Source of the DNA: Methanolobus vulcani | GTDB lineage: Archaea; Halobacteriota; Methanosarcinia; Methanosarcinales; Methanosarcinaceae | NCBI RefSeq assembly: GCF_900100715.1 | Contig: NZ_FNCA01000003.1 | Span: forward strand, 186,001-250,000 | DNA: 64,000 nt | Direction: 5' to 3' | The notes under the pieces: generated by a model | Seen by the model: the letters and a program-made list of their open reading frames with translations, nothing else | Told to the model about the DNA's origin: nothing | Database searches by the model: none | Position numbers and translations under genes: made by a program | In this document: positions 36,238 to 44,746 of the stretch, in pieces | Numbering within the stretch: position 1 is the stretch's first letter | Layout of the letters: each line of letters opens with the position of its first letter

Positions 36238-37959
36238 ATGCTTGAAGTAGAGAATATCGTTAAAGAATACCAGTTCAATGGTGTAAAAAAAAGAGTTCTT
36301 GACAATGTCAGTTTTAATGTTGCAGACGGGGAGATACTTGGAATTACCGGAAAGAGCGGCAGTGGAAAAACTACTATTTTGAAGATACTCCGTGGTATTG
36401 AGGACTTTGACTCCGGTTACTTTGAGCTAAATGGGGAAAGAATAGAATCTGATCCAGACAGGGAAAAAATCAAATTCCTGACTCATAACAGTGCTATACA
36501 CCTCCAACGTAATTTCGGACTATGGAACGGACCTGCTGTTGAAAATATCATTCGCAGGCTGAATTTCCTTGCAGAAGGTCACGAAGGAATGCCAGAGCCT
36601 GATGCACTCCATTATGATGAGCTTTATGAAGAGGCAATGTATTACATGCGCCTTGTAAGACTTGACCATAAAGCAAAACATTCTTCAAACCTGTTAAGCG
36701 GTGGCGAGAAACAGAGACTCATACTTGCCCGTCAGCTGGCAGCAAAACCAAAACTTCTACTCCTTGATGAACCGGTAACAATGACCGACCCCGGTACTAA
36801 GCAGGAGATGCTTGATGTAATAAAAGACATCAGAAAAGAACTTAATATTCCTATTATTGTTGTTTCACACCTTCCGGAAATTCATCTTTACCTTGCAGAC
36901 AAAGTTGTTTACCTTGAAGAGGGAAAAATCATTGAAATCGGTAAAGCTAAAGATGTGCTGAAACATTTCCTCAAGGATATCAAAGAGCAGACACCTCTGG
37001 CAGAAATGACCAGTAAGGAACCTATCATAAAAGTGAGAGGACTTTCAAACCGCTTTGCACTCCTGCGTGTAGGAGAAGTCCTGAAGTTCGAGGACCTTTC
37101 TCTTGACATAAACAAAGGAGAAATCACAGCCCTTATCGGACCATCAGGTTCCGGAAAGACAACACTGCTAAAAATGATAGAAGGCCTCAGGTTCCCTAAA
37201 GAAGGAGAGATCACATACCTGCATGAAGGAAAGTGGCTCAATATAATCGATTTTACCATACAGCGTCTGGATCTTCGCAGGAAGATGAGCATCATGCACC
37301 AGGAATTCACGCTGTCGCCTCATTCTACAATAAGAGACCAGCTTGCATTCAAACTTCGGCTTAAAGGTGAAGGATCACTTGAATATGCCAGGGAAAAAGC
37401 TGTTGAACTTGGAATCTCAGATGAGAAGCTTGATACCCTTTACAGGCTGACCGAAGTTACCGAGGAAGAAAAGGACAAGACACTCCGCGAGATTGGTTTA
37501 TCCATAGATATTTACGCAAAACTCTTCCCTACAATAACCAAAGGTACAGTTGATACACAGGCTGCCGAAATCTTTGAAACCCTTGACCTTCCAATGTCAA
37601 TTCTGGACAAAACACCATACCAGATCAGCGGTGGAGAACACGTCAGGGCTTACATAGCGCTGGCACTTGTCACAAGTCCTGAAATACTGATGCTTGACGA
37701 ACCATTCGGTGACCTTGACCCTGTAACACTCAGGGATGTGACCAATTCCCTGAAGAACATAAACAGGAAATTCGGTACTACAATTGTATTTGTAAGCCAT
37801 CACACCGATTTTGTAAAGGAAGCTGCACACAGGGCAATTCTTATAGACGATGCAGAGATCACAATGGATGGTAATCCAGAAGATGTTTGCCAGAAGCTTA
37901 TTGAGATGAGCCATGCAAAGTATCTTGAGCATGACCTGCAGGAACTTGTTGATAACTAA
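36238..37959 (+). CDS. atwA: Methyl-coenzyme M reductase component A2 (double ABC ATPase)
   Basis: This 573-residue protein contains two ABC ATPase domains: Walker A GKSGSGKTT near residue 40 and GPSGSGKTT near 301, signatures LLSGGEKQR and ISGGEHVRA, and Walker B LLLLDEP and ILMLDEP. It belongs to the A2 family that supports ATP-dependent activation of methyl-coenzyme M reductase. No membrane partner is near, as expected. GGAGG lies 7 bases before ATG at 36238; the TTG at 36232 is in frame but less likely. A small hairpin after the stop may be its terminator. Confidence 0.94.
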   Translation: MLEVENIVKEYQFNGVKKRVLDNVSFNVADGEILGITGKSGSGKTTILKILRGIEDFDSGYFELNGERIESDPDREKIKFLTHNSAIHLQRNFGLWNGPAVENIIRRLNFLAEGHEGMPEPDALHYDELYEEAMYYMRLVRLDHKAKHSSNLLSGGEKQRLILARQLAAKPKLLLLDEPVTMTDPGTKQEMLDVIKDIRKELNIPIIVVSHLPEIHLYLADKVVYLEEGKIIEIGKAKDVLKHFLKDIKEQTPLAEMTSKEPIIKVRGLSNRFALLRVGEVLKFEDLSLDINKGEITALIGPSGSGKTTLLKMIEGLRFPKEGEITYLHEGKWLNIIDFTIQRLDLRRKMSIMHQEFTLSPHSTIRDQLAFKLRLKGEGSLEYAREKAVELGISDEKLDTLYRLTEVTEEEKDKTLREIGLSIDIYAKLFPTITKGTVDTQAAEIFETLDLPMSILDKTPYQISGGEHVRAYIALALVTSPEILMLDEPFGDLDPVTLRDVTNSLKNINRKFGTTIVFVSHHTDFVKEAAHRAILIDDAEITMDGNPEDVCQKLIEMSHAKYLEHDLQELVDN

Positions 37960-37967
37960 TAAAAATG

Positions 37968-37992
37968 GCCTTCTGGCCTGTTAGTCTTTTTT
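37968..37992 (+). terminator. Weak terminator after component A2
   Basis: ATGGCC and GGCCTG flank TTCT (stem GGCC/GGCC), followed by GTTAGTCTTTTTT. The stem is only four strong pairs, so this is a moderate call. Confidence 0.45.
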
Positions 37993-38080
37993 ACCATTCC
38001 CGATTTTGCTTGAGACGATGTCATCTTTCAGAACAAGATATTTATTGTAACACTGAGTAATTAATCATTGGAGGTTTAAT

Positions 38081-38425
38081 ATGAAAGACGTTACAGACAT
38101 CACAGAAGTCATGAAGAAAGTTGGTCTTTTTGGAATTGGCTTGTGGGCACTGACTGAAGAAAAGGTTCAGGATATTACTGATGATCTTATCGAGAACGGG
38201 GAGATCAAAAAGGAAGAAGGCAAGAAGTTTGTCCGTGAAGTAATGGATGAGCAGAAGAAGCAGAAGGAAGATATTGAGAAGAAGATATCATCAAAAGTCC
38301 AGGACACCATCAGCAAGGCAGATATTGCAACAAAGGATGAGGTCAGGGAGCTTAAAGATATAATTGCAAGTCTTGAAGCAAAGATAGATAAATTAGTAGA
38401 CTCTGACATTAAGGAAGACCTTTAA
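38081..38425 (+). CDS. Phasin-like small coiled-coil protein
   Basis: This charged 114-residue protein begins KDVTDITEVMKKVGLFGIGL. It continues in one long helical coiled coil rich in E/K (EEGKKFVREVMDEQKKQKEDIEKKI), as in phasin/PhaF-like proteins. A strong GGAGG lies before ATG. A role in granule or surface binding is assumed from the family look only. It is 15 bases before the next gene, so the two share a transcript. Confidence 0.7.
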   Translation: MKDVTDITEVMKKVGLFGIGLWALTEEKVQDITDDLIENGEIKKEEGKKFVREVMDEQKKQKEDIEKKISSKVQDTISKADIATKDEVRELKDIIASLEAKIDKLVDSDIKEDL

Positions 38426-38440
38426 ACCTGAAAAGGAGGA

Positions 38441-39052
38441 GTGCCCTTCAGCAAAGATAACAACCTCTTTTTAAATTTTTCAAAGGCACTTTATTCTTTA
38501 ACCAGTGAACACAGGGAAGGAAATCCCGAAGCTATTGTGGAGGAGTGGAGCTTTTTTCCACTTAGTCCCTGTACGGGAGATGTTCTTGATATTACCGGCA
38601 GGACTGAATCCAGTGAAACTATCACCATGGCAGTTTCATTTTCAATAACTTCACCTGTCATCAATGACAAATACGAATACCTTTTTAAGAAAGTTGGAAT
38701 TCCAGGAGGAAGTAACAGTTTTCAGGTCAGGGCACAGAAAGTCCATGATCTTAATTTCATTGTGAGGATGTTCGTTGACTTCAAGCGCAGTTTTGATGCA
38801 GAGAACGGCGTTGCACAGTTCTATGAAAAGAATGTTCCGCCCGGCAATTATGAAATTGTTATTAATGGAAATGCGATTGAAGGTGAAAACGAAGTGAAAC
38901 TTGATTTTCTGGCGACCCAGACCATTAAAGCCGACGATGAAGGGAAGTTCCATCAAAAATATGATACCTGCACACTGCCAAAAGGTGATTTCTCAGTAAA
39001 GATCGGAAATCGTGAAAAAGTGATAAGCCTGAAAGATGAAACAAAAGAATAA
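38441..39052 (+). CDS. Unknown 203-residue protein, probably co-transcribed with the phasin-like gene
   Basis: This soluble beta-rich protein contains paired segments (ETITMAVSFSITSPV, DLNFIVRMFVDFKRSF, GNYEIVINGNAIEGENEVKL). That strand pattern is reminiscent of immunoglobulin-like or C2-like sandwich domains. The only sensible start is GTG 38441, but the GGAGG of the gene is only a few bases before it, an unusually short spacing. No domain is recognised. The upstream coiled-coil gene suggests a partner function. Confidence 0.65.
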   Translation: MPFSKDNNLFLNFSKALYSLTSEHREGNPEAIVEEWSFFPLSPCTGDVLDITGRTESSETITMAVSFSITSPVINDKYEYLFKKVGIPGGSNSFQVRAQKVHDLNFIVRMFVDFKRSFDAENGVAQFYEKNVPPGNYEIVINGNAIEGENEVKLDFLATQTIKADDEGKFHQKYDTCTLPKGDFSVKIGNREKVISLKDETKE

Positions 39053-39073
39053 AGAAAAATAAAATTGATCAAA

Positions 39074-39093
39074 AAAGGGATTACAATCCCTTT
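39074..39093 (-). terminator. Terminator of the DUF3303 gene
   Basis: AAAGGGATT (39074-39082) and AATCCCTTT (39085-39093) form a 9-bp stem with a 2-base spacer. On the minus strand it is followed by TTTGATCAATTTT. It overlaps the stop codon. Confidence 0.6.
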
Positions 39094-39350
39094 GAGATCA
39101 TCAGTTTGATAAAATCTGTTGATTCCATTACCGGAACACTGTCAATAAGACAGACATCGGACCATGGAATATTGAATTCTGCGTATGCTTCGTTGCTTTC
39201 AGCCTCGTAAAGTATGAAATAGCGTCCTCCGTTGAGGTCTACCCACTGATTGATTACATTTATCCCTGCAGGTGGTCTGAGATTCTTGAAATGTTCAATT
39301 ACCTTTTCATTATCCTGCGGATCCCATGTGCTTATATCGAAAAATAACAT
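39081..39350 (-). CDS. DUF3303-like small protein (89 aa)
   Basis: This 89-residue soluble protein matches the DUF3303 pattern: MLFFDISTWDP, then NVINQWVDLNGGRYFILYEAES and a short ending with VPVMESTDFIKLMIS. Such domains (ferredoxin-like fold) are widespread and have no known function. It is alone on the minus strand, convergent with the beta-rich gene. Confidence 0.85.
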   Translation of the reverse strand: MLFFDISTWDPQDNEKVIEHFKNLRPPAGINVINQWVDLNGGRYFILYEAESNEAYAEFNIPWSDVCLIDSVPVMESTDFIKLMISKGL

Positions 39351-39569
39351 CTATTCACACTCCTTTTGTATTATAGATAAAGCCATTTTATTCTGGCATT
39401 AATACTCGGATCTCAGCAATTATATAACTGTCCCTTTAATTTAAGAACGGACATTGAGTGACATGAACTGAAAGATAATTGCAATATAATATCTTGTGCG
39501 ATAATTTAATAATAAAGCCAGTACAATTTAATTATACATCTAAATAAAAGAATCAAAGTCCAGGACATC

Positions 39570-41249
39570 ATGAAACCAAGAAAGATCCACAGATATTCAA
39601 TGATCAGGAGATATGGAAAGATCGTTGATGCGCTCATAAAATATGAATTCGGTTACATTGTTGACAGAATGGGACTTCGCAGTCTGAGGCCACTTAGATC
39701 ACGTATCAGAAGAAGGGAAAAGCTTCTCAAGGATACTGATACCAGGCCAATGAAAGCCAGGATGATGCTGGAGGAACTTGGCCCTACTTACATAAAGCTT
39801 GGACAAATCCTCAGCATGCGTCAGGACCTTATTCCTCCAGAATATGCAAATGAGTTCTCAAAGCTCCAGGATGATGTCCAGCCTTTTGGGATCGAAGAAG
39901 TGGAAAAGCTCATAAGAGCAGAACTTGGTTCTGAAATAAAAGACATTTTTCAGTATTTTGAACCGGAACCCATTGCAGCTGCATCTATTGGACAGGTGCA
40001 CCGTGCAAAATTAAAAAGTGGTGAAGATGTTGTTGTAAAAGTCCAGAGACCAGGGATAAAGAAAATCATAAATTCCGATCTGGACATCATGTACAGTATC
40101 GCATCTTTTGCAGAAGAGCACCTGCCTGAAGCAAAACTCTACCAACCTGTTGGGATTGTAGAAGAATTCGAACGTTCCATTAAAGCAGAAATGGATTATA
40201 CTCAGGAAGGAAGGAATGCCGACCATTTTGCACGCAACTTCAGGGATGATCCGAGAATATACATTCCAAAGGTCCACTGGGACTGCACCAGTGCAAAAGT
40301 GCTCACACTTGAATTCATAGATGGCGTAAAAAGCAGTTCTTTTGAAGAACTTGAATGCATGGAAATTGAAAGAAGGGAGATAGCAATCGATGTTCTGAAA
40401 GCTTTCATGAAACAGATATACGATGACGGCTTTTTCCATGCTGACCTACATCCCGGAAATGTATTCATCATGAAGGATGGAAGGATAGCACTTCTTGACT
40501 TTGGTATGGCAGGATTTCTTTCCCAGGACATGCGCAACCTGCTTATCGATGACCTGATAGCCCTTACAAGAGGAGATACCACCCTTTACATCGAACTTCT
40601 CAGAGAACTGGGTTCCATTGATGAGAACACAGACCTTTCTGCACTTAAGATAGATATTGATCAGTTGATCTACAAATACTATGGAAGGCCATTAAGGCAA
40701 CTTAATACTGCTTTGATACTTGAAGAAATGATCAATCTCCTGAGGAAGTATCAGGTAAGAGTGCCTTCCAATGTTGCATTGCTTTCCAAGGGAGCGATGA
40801 CTGCTGAAAGTTTTGGAAGCCTCATGGATCCGGATATCAACCTGACGATAATTGCAGAGCCTTTTGCAAAGAAAGCAATTAAGGACAGATTAAAGCTTAC
40901 CAATATTGCAGGAAGCACTTTCAAGGATGCAAGCAACTGGGCAAGGGTGCTACATAAAGCACCAATCCAAATTGGACATATTCTTAACATTGCAGAAAGA
41001 GGATACCTAAAACTGCGTTTTGACCCTCACGGGTTTGACAGGGTCGTGTCTGAGATAGATGCTGCAAGTAACCGTCTTTCATTCAGCCTTATCATCTCAG
41101 CCATAATAGTTGGTTCATCATTTATCATACAAACCGGCATGGAGCCACACATATGGGGAGTACCTTTACTGGGAGTGATTGGTTTTCTTATGGCAGGATT
41201 TCTGGGAATGTGGCTTGTAATCTATATCCTGAGGACCGGAAGGATATAA
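39570..41249 (+). CDS. UbiB/ABC1-family atypical kinase (AarF-like)
   Basis: This 559-residue membrane-attached protein has KLGQ-type motif (TYIKLGQILSMRQDLIPPEY), the Ala-rich loop AAASIGQVHRAKL, kinase lysine in VVVKVQRPG, HADLHPGN and LDFGMAG. The two C-terminal hydrophobic segments anchor it in the membrane. UbiB proteins act in ubiquinone synthesis in bacteria; in methanogens the partner may be methanophenazine or another lipid, which is inference. The start ATG 39570 gives a basic N-terminus. Confidence 0.94.
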   Translation: MKPRKIHRYSMIRRYGKIVDALIKYEFGYIVDRMGLRSLRPLRSRIRRREKLLKDTDTRPMKARMMLEELGPTYIKLGQILSMRQDLIPPEYANEFSKLQDDVQPFGIEEVEKLIRAELGSEIKDIFQYFEPEPIAAASIGQVHRAKLKSGEDVVVKVQRPGIKKIINSDLDIMYSIASFAEEHLPEAKLYQPVGIVEEFERSIKAEMDYTQEGRNADHFARNFRDDPRIYIPKVHWDCTSAKVLTLEFIDGVKSSSFEELECMEIERREIAIDVLKAFMKQIYDDGFFHADLHPGNVFIMKDGRIALLDFGMAGFLSQDMRNLLIDDLIALTRGDTTLYIELLRELGSIDENTDLSALKIDIDQLIYKYYGRPLRQLNTALILEEMINLLRKYQVRVPSNVALLSKGAMTAESFGSLMDPDINLTIIAEPFAKKAIKDRLKLTNIAGSTFKDASNWARVLHKAPIQIGHILNIAERGYLKLRFDPHGFDRVVSEIDAASNRLSFSLIISAIIVGSSFIIQTGMEPHIWGVPLLGVIGFLMAGFLGMWLVIYILRTGRI

Positions 41250-41307
41250 AAGTCAGTAACATATATTTATCGCACATCTTAAATAGACAAAAATATAACT
41301 TATACGC

Positions 41308-41327
41308 CGTTGAAGTGTCCTTCGACG
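41308..41327. promoter_or_regulatory. Inverted repeat in the nrpR leader
   Basis: CGTTGAAG and CTTCGACG (one G-T mismatch) flank TGTC, about 20 bases downstream of a TATA-like AAAATATAACTTAT block. It could be an operator or a stable leader hairpin. It does not resemble the GATTCCGT motif of the island. Confidence 0.35.
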
Positions 41328-41346
41328 AACATCTTCTGGTGAAAAA

Positions 41347-42321
41347 ATGACAGATCCAAACGTTGAAAGAAAGCTTGTTGAAATAATGCGTATCATTAAT
41401 GAAAGCGACAAGCCTTTAGGTGCACGCCTTATAGCTGATGAGCTCCATAACCGTGGTTATGCAATAGGTGAGAGGGCCGTCAGGTATCATTTGCGGATAC
41501 TGGATGAGCGAGGCTTTACCAAGAAGCACGGTTACATTGGACGCACCATAACCGAACGTGGAAAGAAAGAGCTCAATGACGCCCTTATAAGTGACAGATT
41601 CGGTTTTGTCATCACCAAGATAGAAGAACTGATCTACAAGGCAGACTATGACCTTGAAACCGGGAAAGGAAACGTGATCGTCAATATTACCAATATTGAC
41701 AAGGATGACTTTGACAATGCCACAGATATAATTAAATATGCCATGGATCATGGTGCCACCATCAGTCCAAGAGTAGGAATTATTGAAGAGGATACTGACC
41801 TTGATATTTATGTCCCTGATGGTAAAGTCGCAATTGCAACAGTGTGCAGTATTACTTTTGACGGATTGCTTCTGAACAATGGAATTCCTGTGGTTCCGGT
41901 TTTCGGCGGCCTTATGCAAATGGAGGACTATTCCCCGGCAGGCTTCCTGGACCTTATATCATATAACGGAACATCAATTGACCCTATCAAGATATTTCTG
42001 AGAAGAAAGGCAACATCCATTCTCGAAGCCATTGATACAGGCAATGGAAAAATGCTTGCAAATGTTCGCCAGATACCTGCATCAGCTGCAACAAGAGCTG
42101 AGGAACTACTGAATATTGCAAGTAAACACGATATTTCCGGCCATCTTACCATAGGTGATCCGGGAGAGGATGTTCTCTATGCACCTATTGAAAGAGGAAA
42201 GATCGGAATCCCTGTAATGGTAGGAATTAATTCTGTAGCTGCTGTTGAAGAAGCTGGCATAAACGTAGATACACATCCTGTTTCTGCAGTTATGGAATAT
42301 AGCAAGATGAGGAAACTCTGA
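41347..42321 (+). CDS. nrpR: NrpR nitrogen regulator (one HTH plus one NrpR domain)
   Basis: This 324-residue repressor has an N-terminal winged helix (IMRIINESDKPLGARLIADELHNRG) and one NrpR ligand domain with IAGL-like VPVFGGLMQMEDYSPAGF. NrpR represses nif, glnA and amt genes in methanogens and is released by 2-oxoglutarate. The single ligand-domain form corresponds to the NrpRI type of Methanosarcina, where a second NrpRII supplies the other half; NrpRII is not in this window. It precedes amt, glnK and nif, the expected targets. GGTGAAAAA lies before ATG. Confidence 0.95.
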   Translation: MTDPNVERKLVEIMRIINESDKPLGARLIADELHNRGYAIGERAVRYHLRILDERGFTKKHGYIGRTITERGKKELNDALISDRFGFVITKIEELIYKADYDLETGKGNVIVNITNIDKDDFDNATDIIKYAMDHGATISPRVGIIEEDTDLDIYVPDGKVAIATVCSITFDGLLLNNGIPVVPVFGGLMQMEDYSPAGFLDLISYNGTSIDPIKIFLRRKATSILEAIDTGNGKMLANVRQIPASAATRAEELLNIASKHDISGHLTIGDPGEDVLYAPIERGKIGIPVMVGINSVAAVEEAGINVDTHPVSAVMEYSKMRKL

Positions 42322-42664
42322 GCAAGATCTGCTTGGACACTACTTTTTAGCTATTCTTCTTTAAAAAAATGATTTCCTCAAAAAATAGTTCGAACCTATC
42401 TTTTTCTTCTGATTTTTTTTACAAACGGGGCAGTATTAATATCTTGCCCCACACAAACAGCGAATAAAGATACGTTGCACGAAATATGCAGAACTCTTTT
42501 TATATTACATAGTACTAAAAATATTTAATGTGTGGGTTTTGCAATTTTCATGTGGAATTTAGGCTCCAAATGCACATTACATTACGAATTTATTGTATAT
42601 TTTTATGCCAAAAACTATAGTGTTGGTTACAAAAACCGAAGTATTTAAATAGCATGAAGTCTAC
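42322..42664. other. Gene-free region upstream of amt
   Basis: No ORF or RNA gene was found. A T-rich segment follows nrpR (CTACTTTTTAGC, TTCTTTAAAAAAATG), and a TATA-like AGTATTTAAATAGC block at 42641-42653 marks the amt promoter. Sequences such as GGTTACAAAAACC (a short palindrome near 42625-42637) could be additional regulator sites. Confidence 0.45.
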
Positions 42665-42677
42665 ACATAGCATCCGT
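42665..42677. promoter_or_regulatory. Putative nitrogen operator at the amt promoter
   Basis: ACATAGCATCCGT starts 17 bases after the centre of a TATA box. It resembles the ACATAGGATTCCGT seen at nifH and at the candidate sRNA. The core differs by one base and a single-base gap, so it is the weakest member of the motif. Confidence 0.45.
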
Positions 42678-42709
42678 CTTCCTAATGAAGCGAAACAAAG
42701 GTGTTACTC

Positions 42710-44125
42710 ATGTATGGAATATCACAGAAACTCAATTCAAAGATGATCTGGCAGGTTTTACTGCTAATGAGCGTCATATTTATGGTATTTATAGGTCCAG
42801 CATCTGCTGCGACAGTAGACGAAAACAGTATGGCAATAGGCGATCTTCAGACAGCACTCACATTTATGTGGCTCCTGATCTGTGGTGCAATTGTGTTCCT
42901 CATGCATGCAGGTTTCTCTCTGGTAGAAATTGGTCTTACCAGAACAAAGAACACTGCTAACATTCTCATGAAGAACTTTATGACAATCTGTCTCGGTATT
43001 GTCGTTTACTGGCTTGTAGGCTGGGGAATTATGTACGGTGCCGATGCAGCAGGTCTAATAGGAACCAACCAGTTCATGCTAATGGGCGCAATGGACAATG
43101 CAACATGGAACGGATGGTGGTTCCAGATGGTCTTCGCAGCAACCGGTGCAACAATCGTATCTGGTGCAATGGCTGAGAGGACTGACTTCAAGTCATATCT
43201 AATTTATACAGTACTTATGGTAGCACTCATCTACCCTGTCTACGGACACTGGGTATGGAGCGGTGCAGGAATACTTACAAGTGGTTTCCTTGTTGATGCA
43301 ATCGGACAGTCATTCCATGACTTTGCAGGATCCGGTGTAGTACACTCAATTGGTGGATACTCAGCTCTTGCAGGTATCATGCTTGTAGGTCCAAGGATCG
43401 GCAAGTTCAAGAACGGCAAGGCAATAGCAATTCCAGGTCACAGCCTTCCACTGGCATTCCTCGGTACACTTATCCTCGCATTCGGCTGGGTAGGATTCAA
43501 CGGTGGTAGTACCCTTGATGGTAACGATCCATATGCCAGCATGGTAATTGTAAACACATTCCTTGCAGCAGGCGCTGGTGCAATCATGGTAATGATCATA
43601 ACCTGGATTAAGACAGGAAAGCCAGACCCATCACTCACTGCAAACGGTCTGCTCGCAGGTCTTGTAGCAATCACAGCACCTTGTGGTTCAGTTACTAACT
43701 GGGCATCGGTTGTAATTGGCCTTGTTGCAGGCATAGTAGTATACGCAGGTGTGATGTTCAATGAAAACACACTCAAGCTCGATGACCCTGTAGGTGCAGT
43801 GGCAGTACACGGATACTGTGGTACCTGGGGACTTCTCGCAGTAGGTATCTTTGCACTCGGACAGGGCGACGGTTCAATGCTCGCAGACGCAGCATACACA
43901 GCAGCTGGTGCAGGACTTATCTATGGCGGAACACAGCAGTTCATGATACAGGTAGTAGGTGCAATACTCAGCATAGTATGGGCATTTGTAATCTCATTCA
44001 TAATCTTCAAGATACTCGATGCAGTAGTAGGACTCCGTGTATCTGAAGAGCACGAGATCGCCGGACTTGATGTAGTCGAGCACGGAATCAGTGCATACCC
44101 AGAATTCATGATACTTAAGGAGTGA
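42710..44125 (+). CDS. amt: Ammonium transporter (Amt) with signal sequence
   Basis: This roughly 471-residue Amt/AmtB protein starts at ATG 42710 with AGGTG seven bases upstream. A short N-terminal extension leads into an apparent signal peptide (MIWQVLLLMSVIFMVFIGPASA) before the conserved first helix. Conserved histidines of the pore (HDFAGSGVVHSIGG and VHGYCGTWG) and the GFNGGS turn are present. It takes up ammonium/methylammonium under nitrogen limitation. It is followed by glnK (7 bases), the classic amt-glnK pair. Confidence 0.95.
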   Translation: MYGISQKLNSKMIWQVLLLMSVIFMVFIGPASAATVDENSMAIGDLQTALTFMWLLICGAIVFLMHAGFSLVEIGLTRTKNTANILMKNFMTICLGIVVYWLVGWGIMYGADAAGLIGTNQFMLMGAMDNATWNGWWFQMVFAATGATIVSGAMAERTDFKSYLIYTVLMVALIYPVYGHWVWSGAGILTSGFLVDAIGQSFHDFAGSGVVHSIGGYSALAGIMLVGPRIGKFKNGKAIAIPGHSLPLAFLGTLILAFGWVGFNGGSTLDGNDPYASMVIVNTFLAAGAGAIMVMIITWIKTGKPDPSLTANGLLAGLVAITAPCGSVTNWASVVIGLVAGIVVYAGVMFNENTLKLDDPVGAVAVHGYCGTWGLLAVGIFALGQGDGSMLADAAYTAAGAGLIYGGTQQFMIQVVGAILSIVWAFVISFIIFKILDAVVGLRVSEEHEIAGLDVVEHGISAYPEFMILKE

Positions 44126-44131
44126 TGTTAA

Positions 44132-44470
44132 ATGATGAAGATCGAAGCAATAATAAGGCCAACAAAGATCCACGAAGTCAAGGATGCCCTTGATGAAGCG
44201 GGATTTGAAAGTGTGACCGTGACCGATGTAAAAGGCCGTGGTAAGCAGAAGGGTGTAATGCAGCAGTGGAGAGGACGCAAGTACTGTGTCGACCTGCTGC
44301 CAAAGATAAAGATGGAAATGGTAGTAGCCGACGATAGTGTTGACAAAGTTGTTGACATTATCATGAAGACAGCAGCAACCGGCTCCATTGGAGATGGAAA
44401 GATCTTTATTTACCCTGTAAGCAAGATCATCAGGATCCGTACAGGAGAAACAGACGGAGAAGCACTCTAA
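44132..44470 (+). CDS. glnK: PII signal protein GlnK
   Basis: This 112-residue PII protein has the Tyr of the T-loop in WRGRKYCVDLLPK, the KIEAIIRPTKIHEVKDAL start and the C-terminal GDGKIFIYPVSKI. It binds ATP/2-oxoglutarate and blocks the ammonium channel when nitrogen is in excess. ATG at 44132 or 44135. It shares a transcript with amt. Confidence 0.95.
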   Translation: MMKIEAIIRPTKIHEVKDALDEAGFESVTVTDVKGRGKQKGVMQQWRGRKYCVDLLPKIKMEMVVADDSVDKVVDIIMKTAATGSIGDGKIFIYPVSKIIRIRTGETDGEAL

Positions 44471-44497
44471 GTGCTTTCTCTAACCTTTTTTATTTTT
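44460..44497 (+). terminator. Terminator of amt-glnK
   Basis: AAGCACT (44460-44466) pairs with AGTGCTT (44470-44476) around CTA. The stop codon is in the stem region. T-rich CTTTTTTATTTTT follows. Confidence 0.75.
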
Positions 44498-44553
44498 GAA
44501 TGTTACATTGAATATTACACAATTAACGATAAGTTCATAAAACCAATCATTGT

Positions 44554-44675
44554 GAGCCCCGAGAATTCAACATATACCTATTGTAAAAGGATTCTGCAGT
44601 CCAGTTGTCACAATTAGCACTTCCATAGTTTCGGGGCTCTTCCCTAAAATATTGCCTTTTAATATATTTTTTTTA
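44554..44675 (+). ncRNA. Candidate structured RNA between glnK and the sensor kinase
   Basis: GAGCCCCGA (44554-44562) and TCGGGGCTC (44631-44639) form a nine-bp, GC-rich closing stem with 68 bases between, in an otherwise AT-rich spacer. A run of eight T follows at about 44667-44674. A weak AT-rich block near 44525-44535 could serve as a TATA element. No ORF fits. It may be a small RNA, a leader of the sensor kinase or a protein-binding element. Confidence 0.45.
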
Positions 44676-44732
44676 GAATGACATCCTTTTTAGAATAAAA
44701 TCAAAAATATAATATATTTTAATATTATATTT

Positions 44733-44740
44733 GATTCCGT
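44733..44740. promoter_or_regulatory. GATTCCGT motif at the sensor kinase promoter
   Basis: The exact eight-base core GATTCCGT lies just after a long TATA-like AT block and seven bases before the TTG start. It is identical to the core at nifH and at the candidate sRNA. Confidence 0.45.
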
Positions 44741-44746
44741 GATATT

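Noticed and set aside
42685-42960. 91-codon frame starting just before amt
   Set aside because: It is in another frame across the amt signal peptide region; codon use is that of amt.
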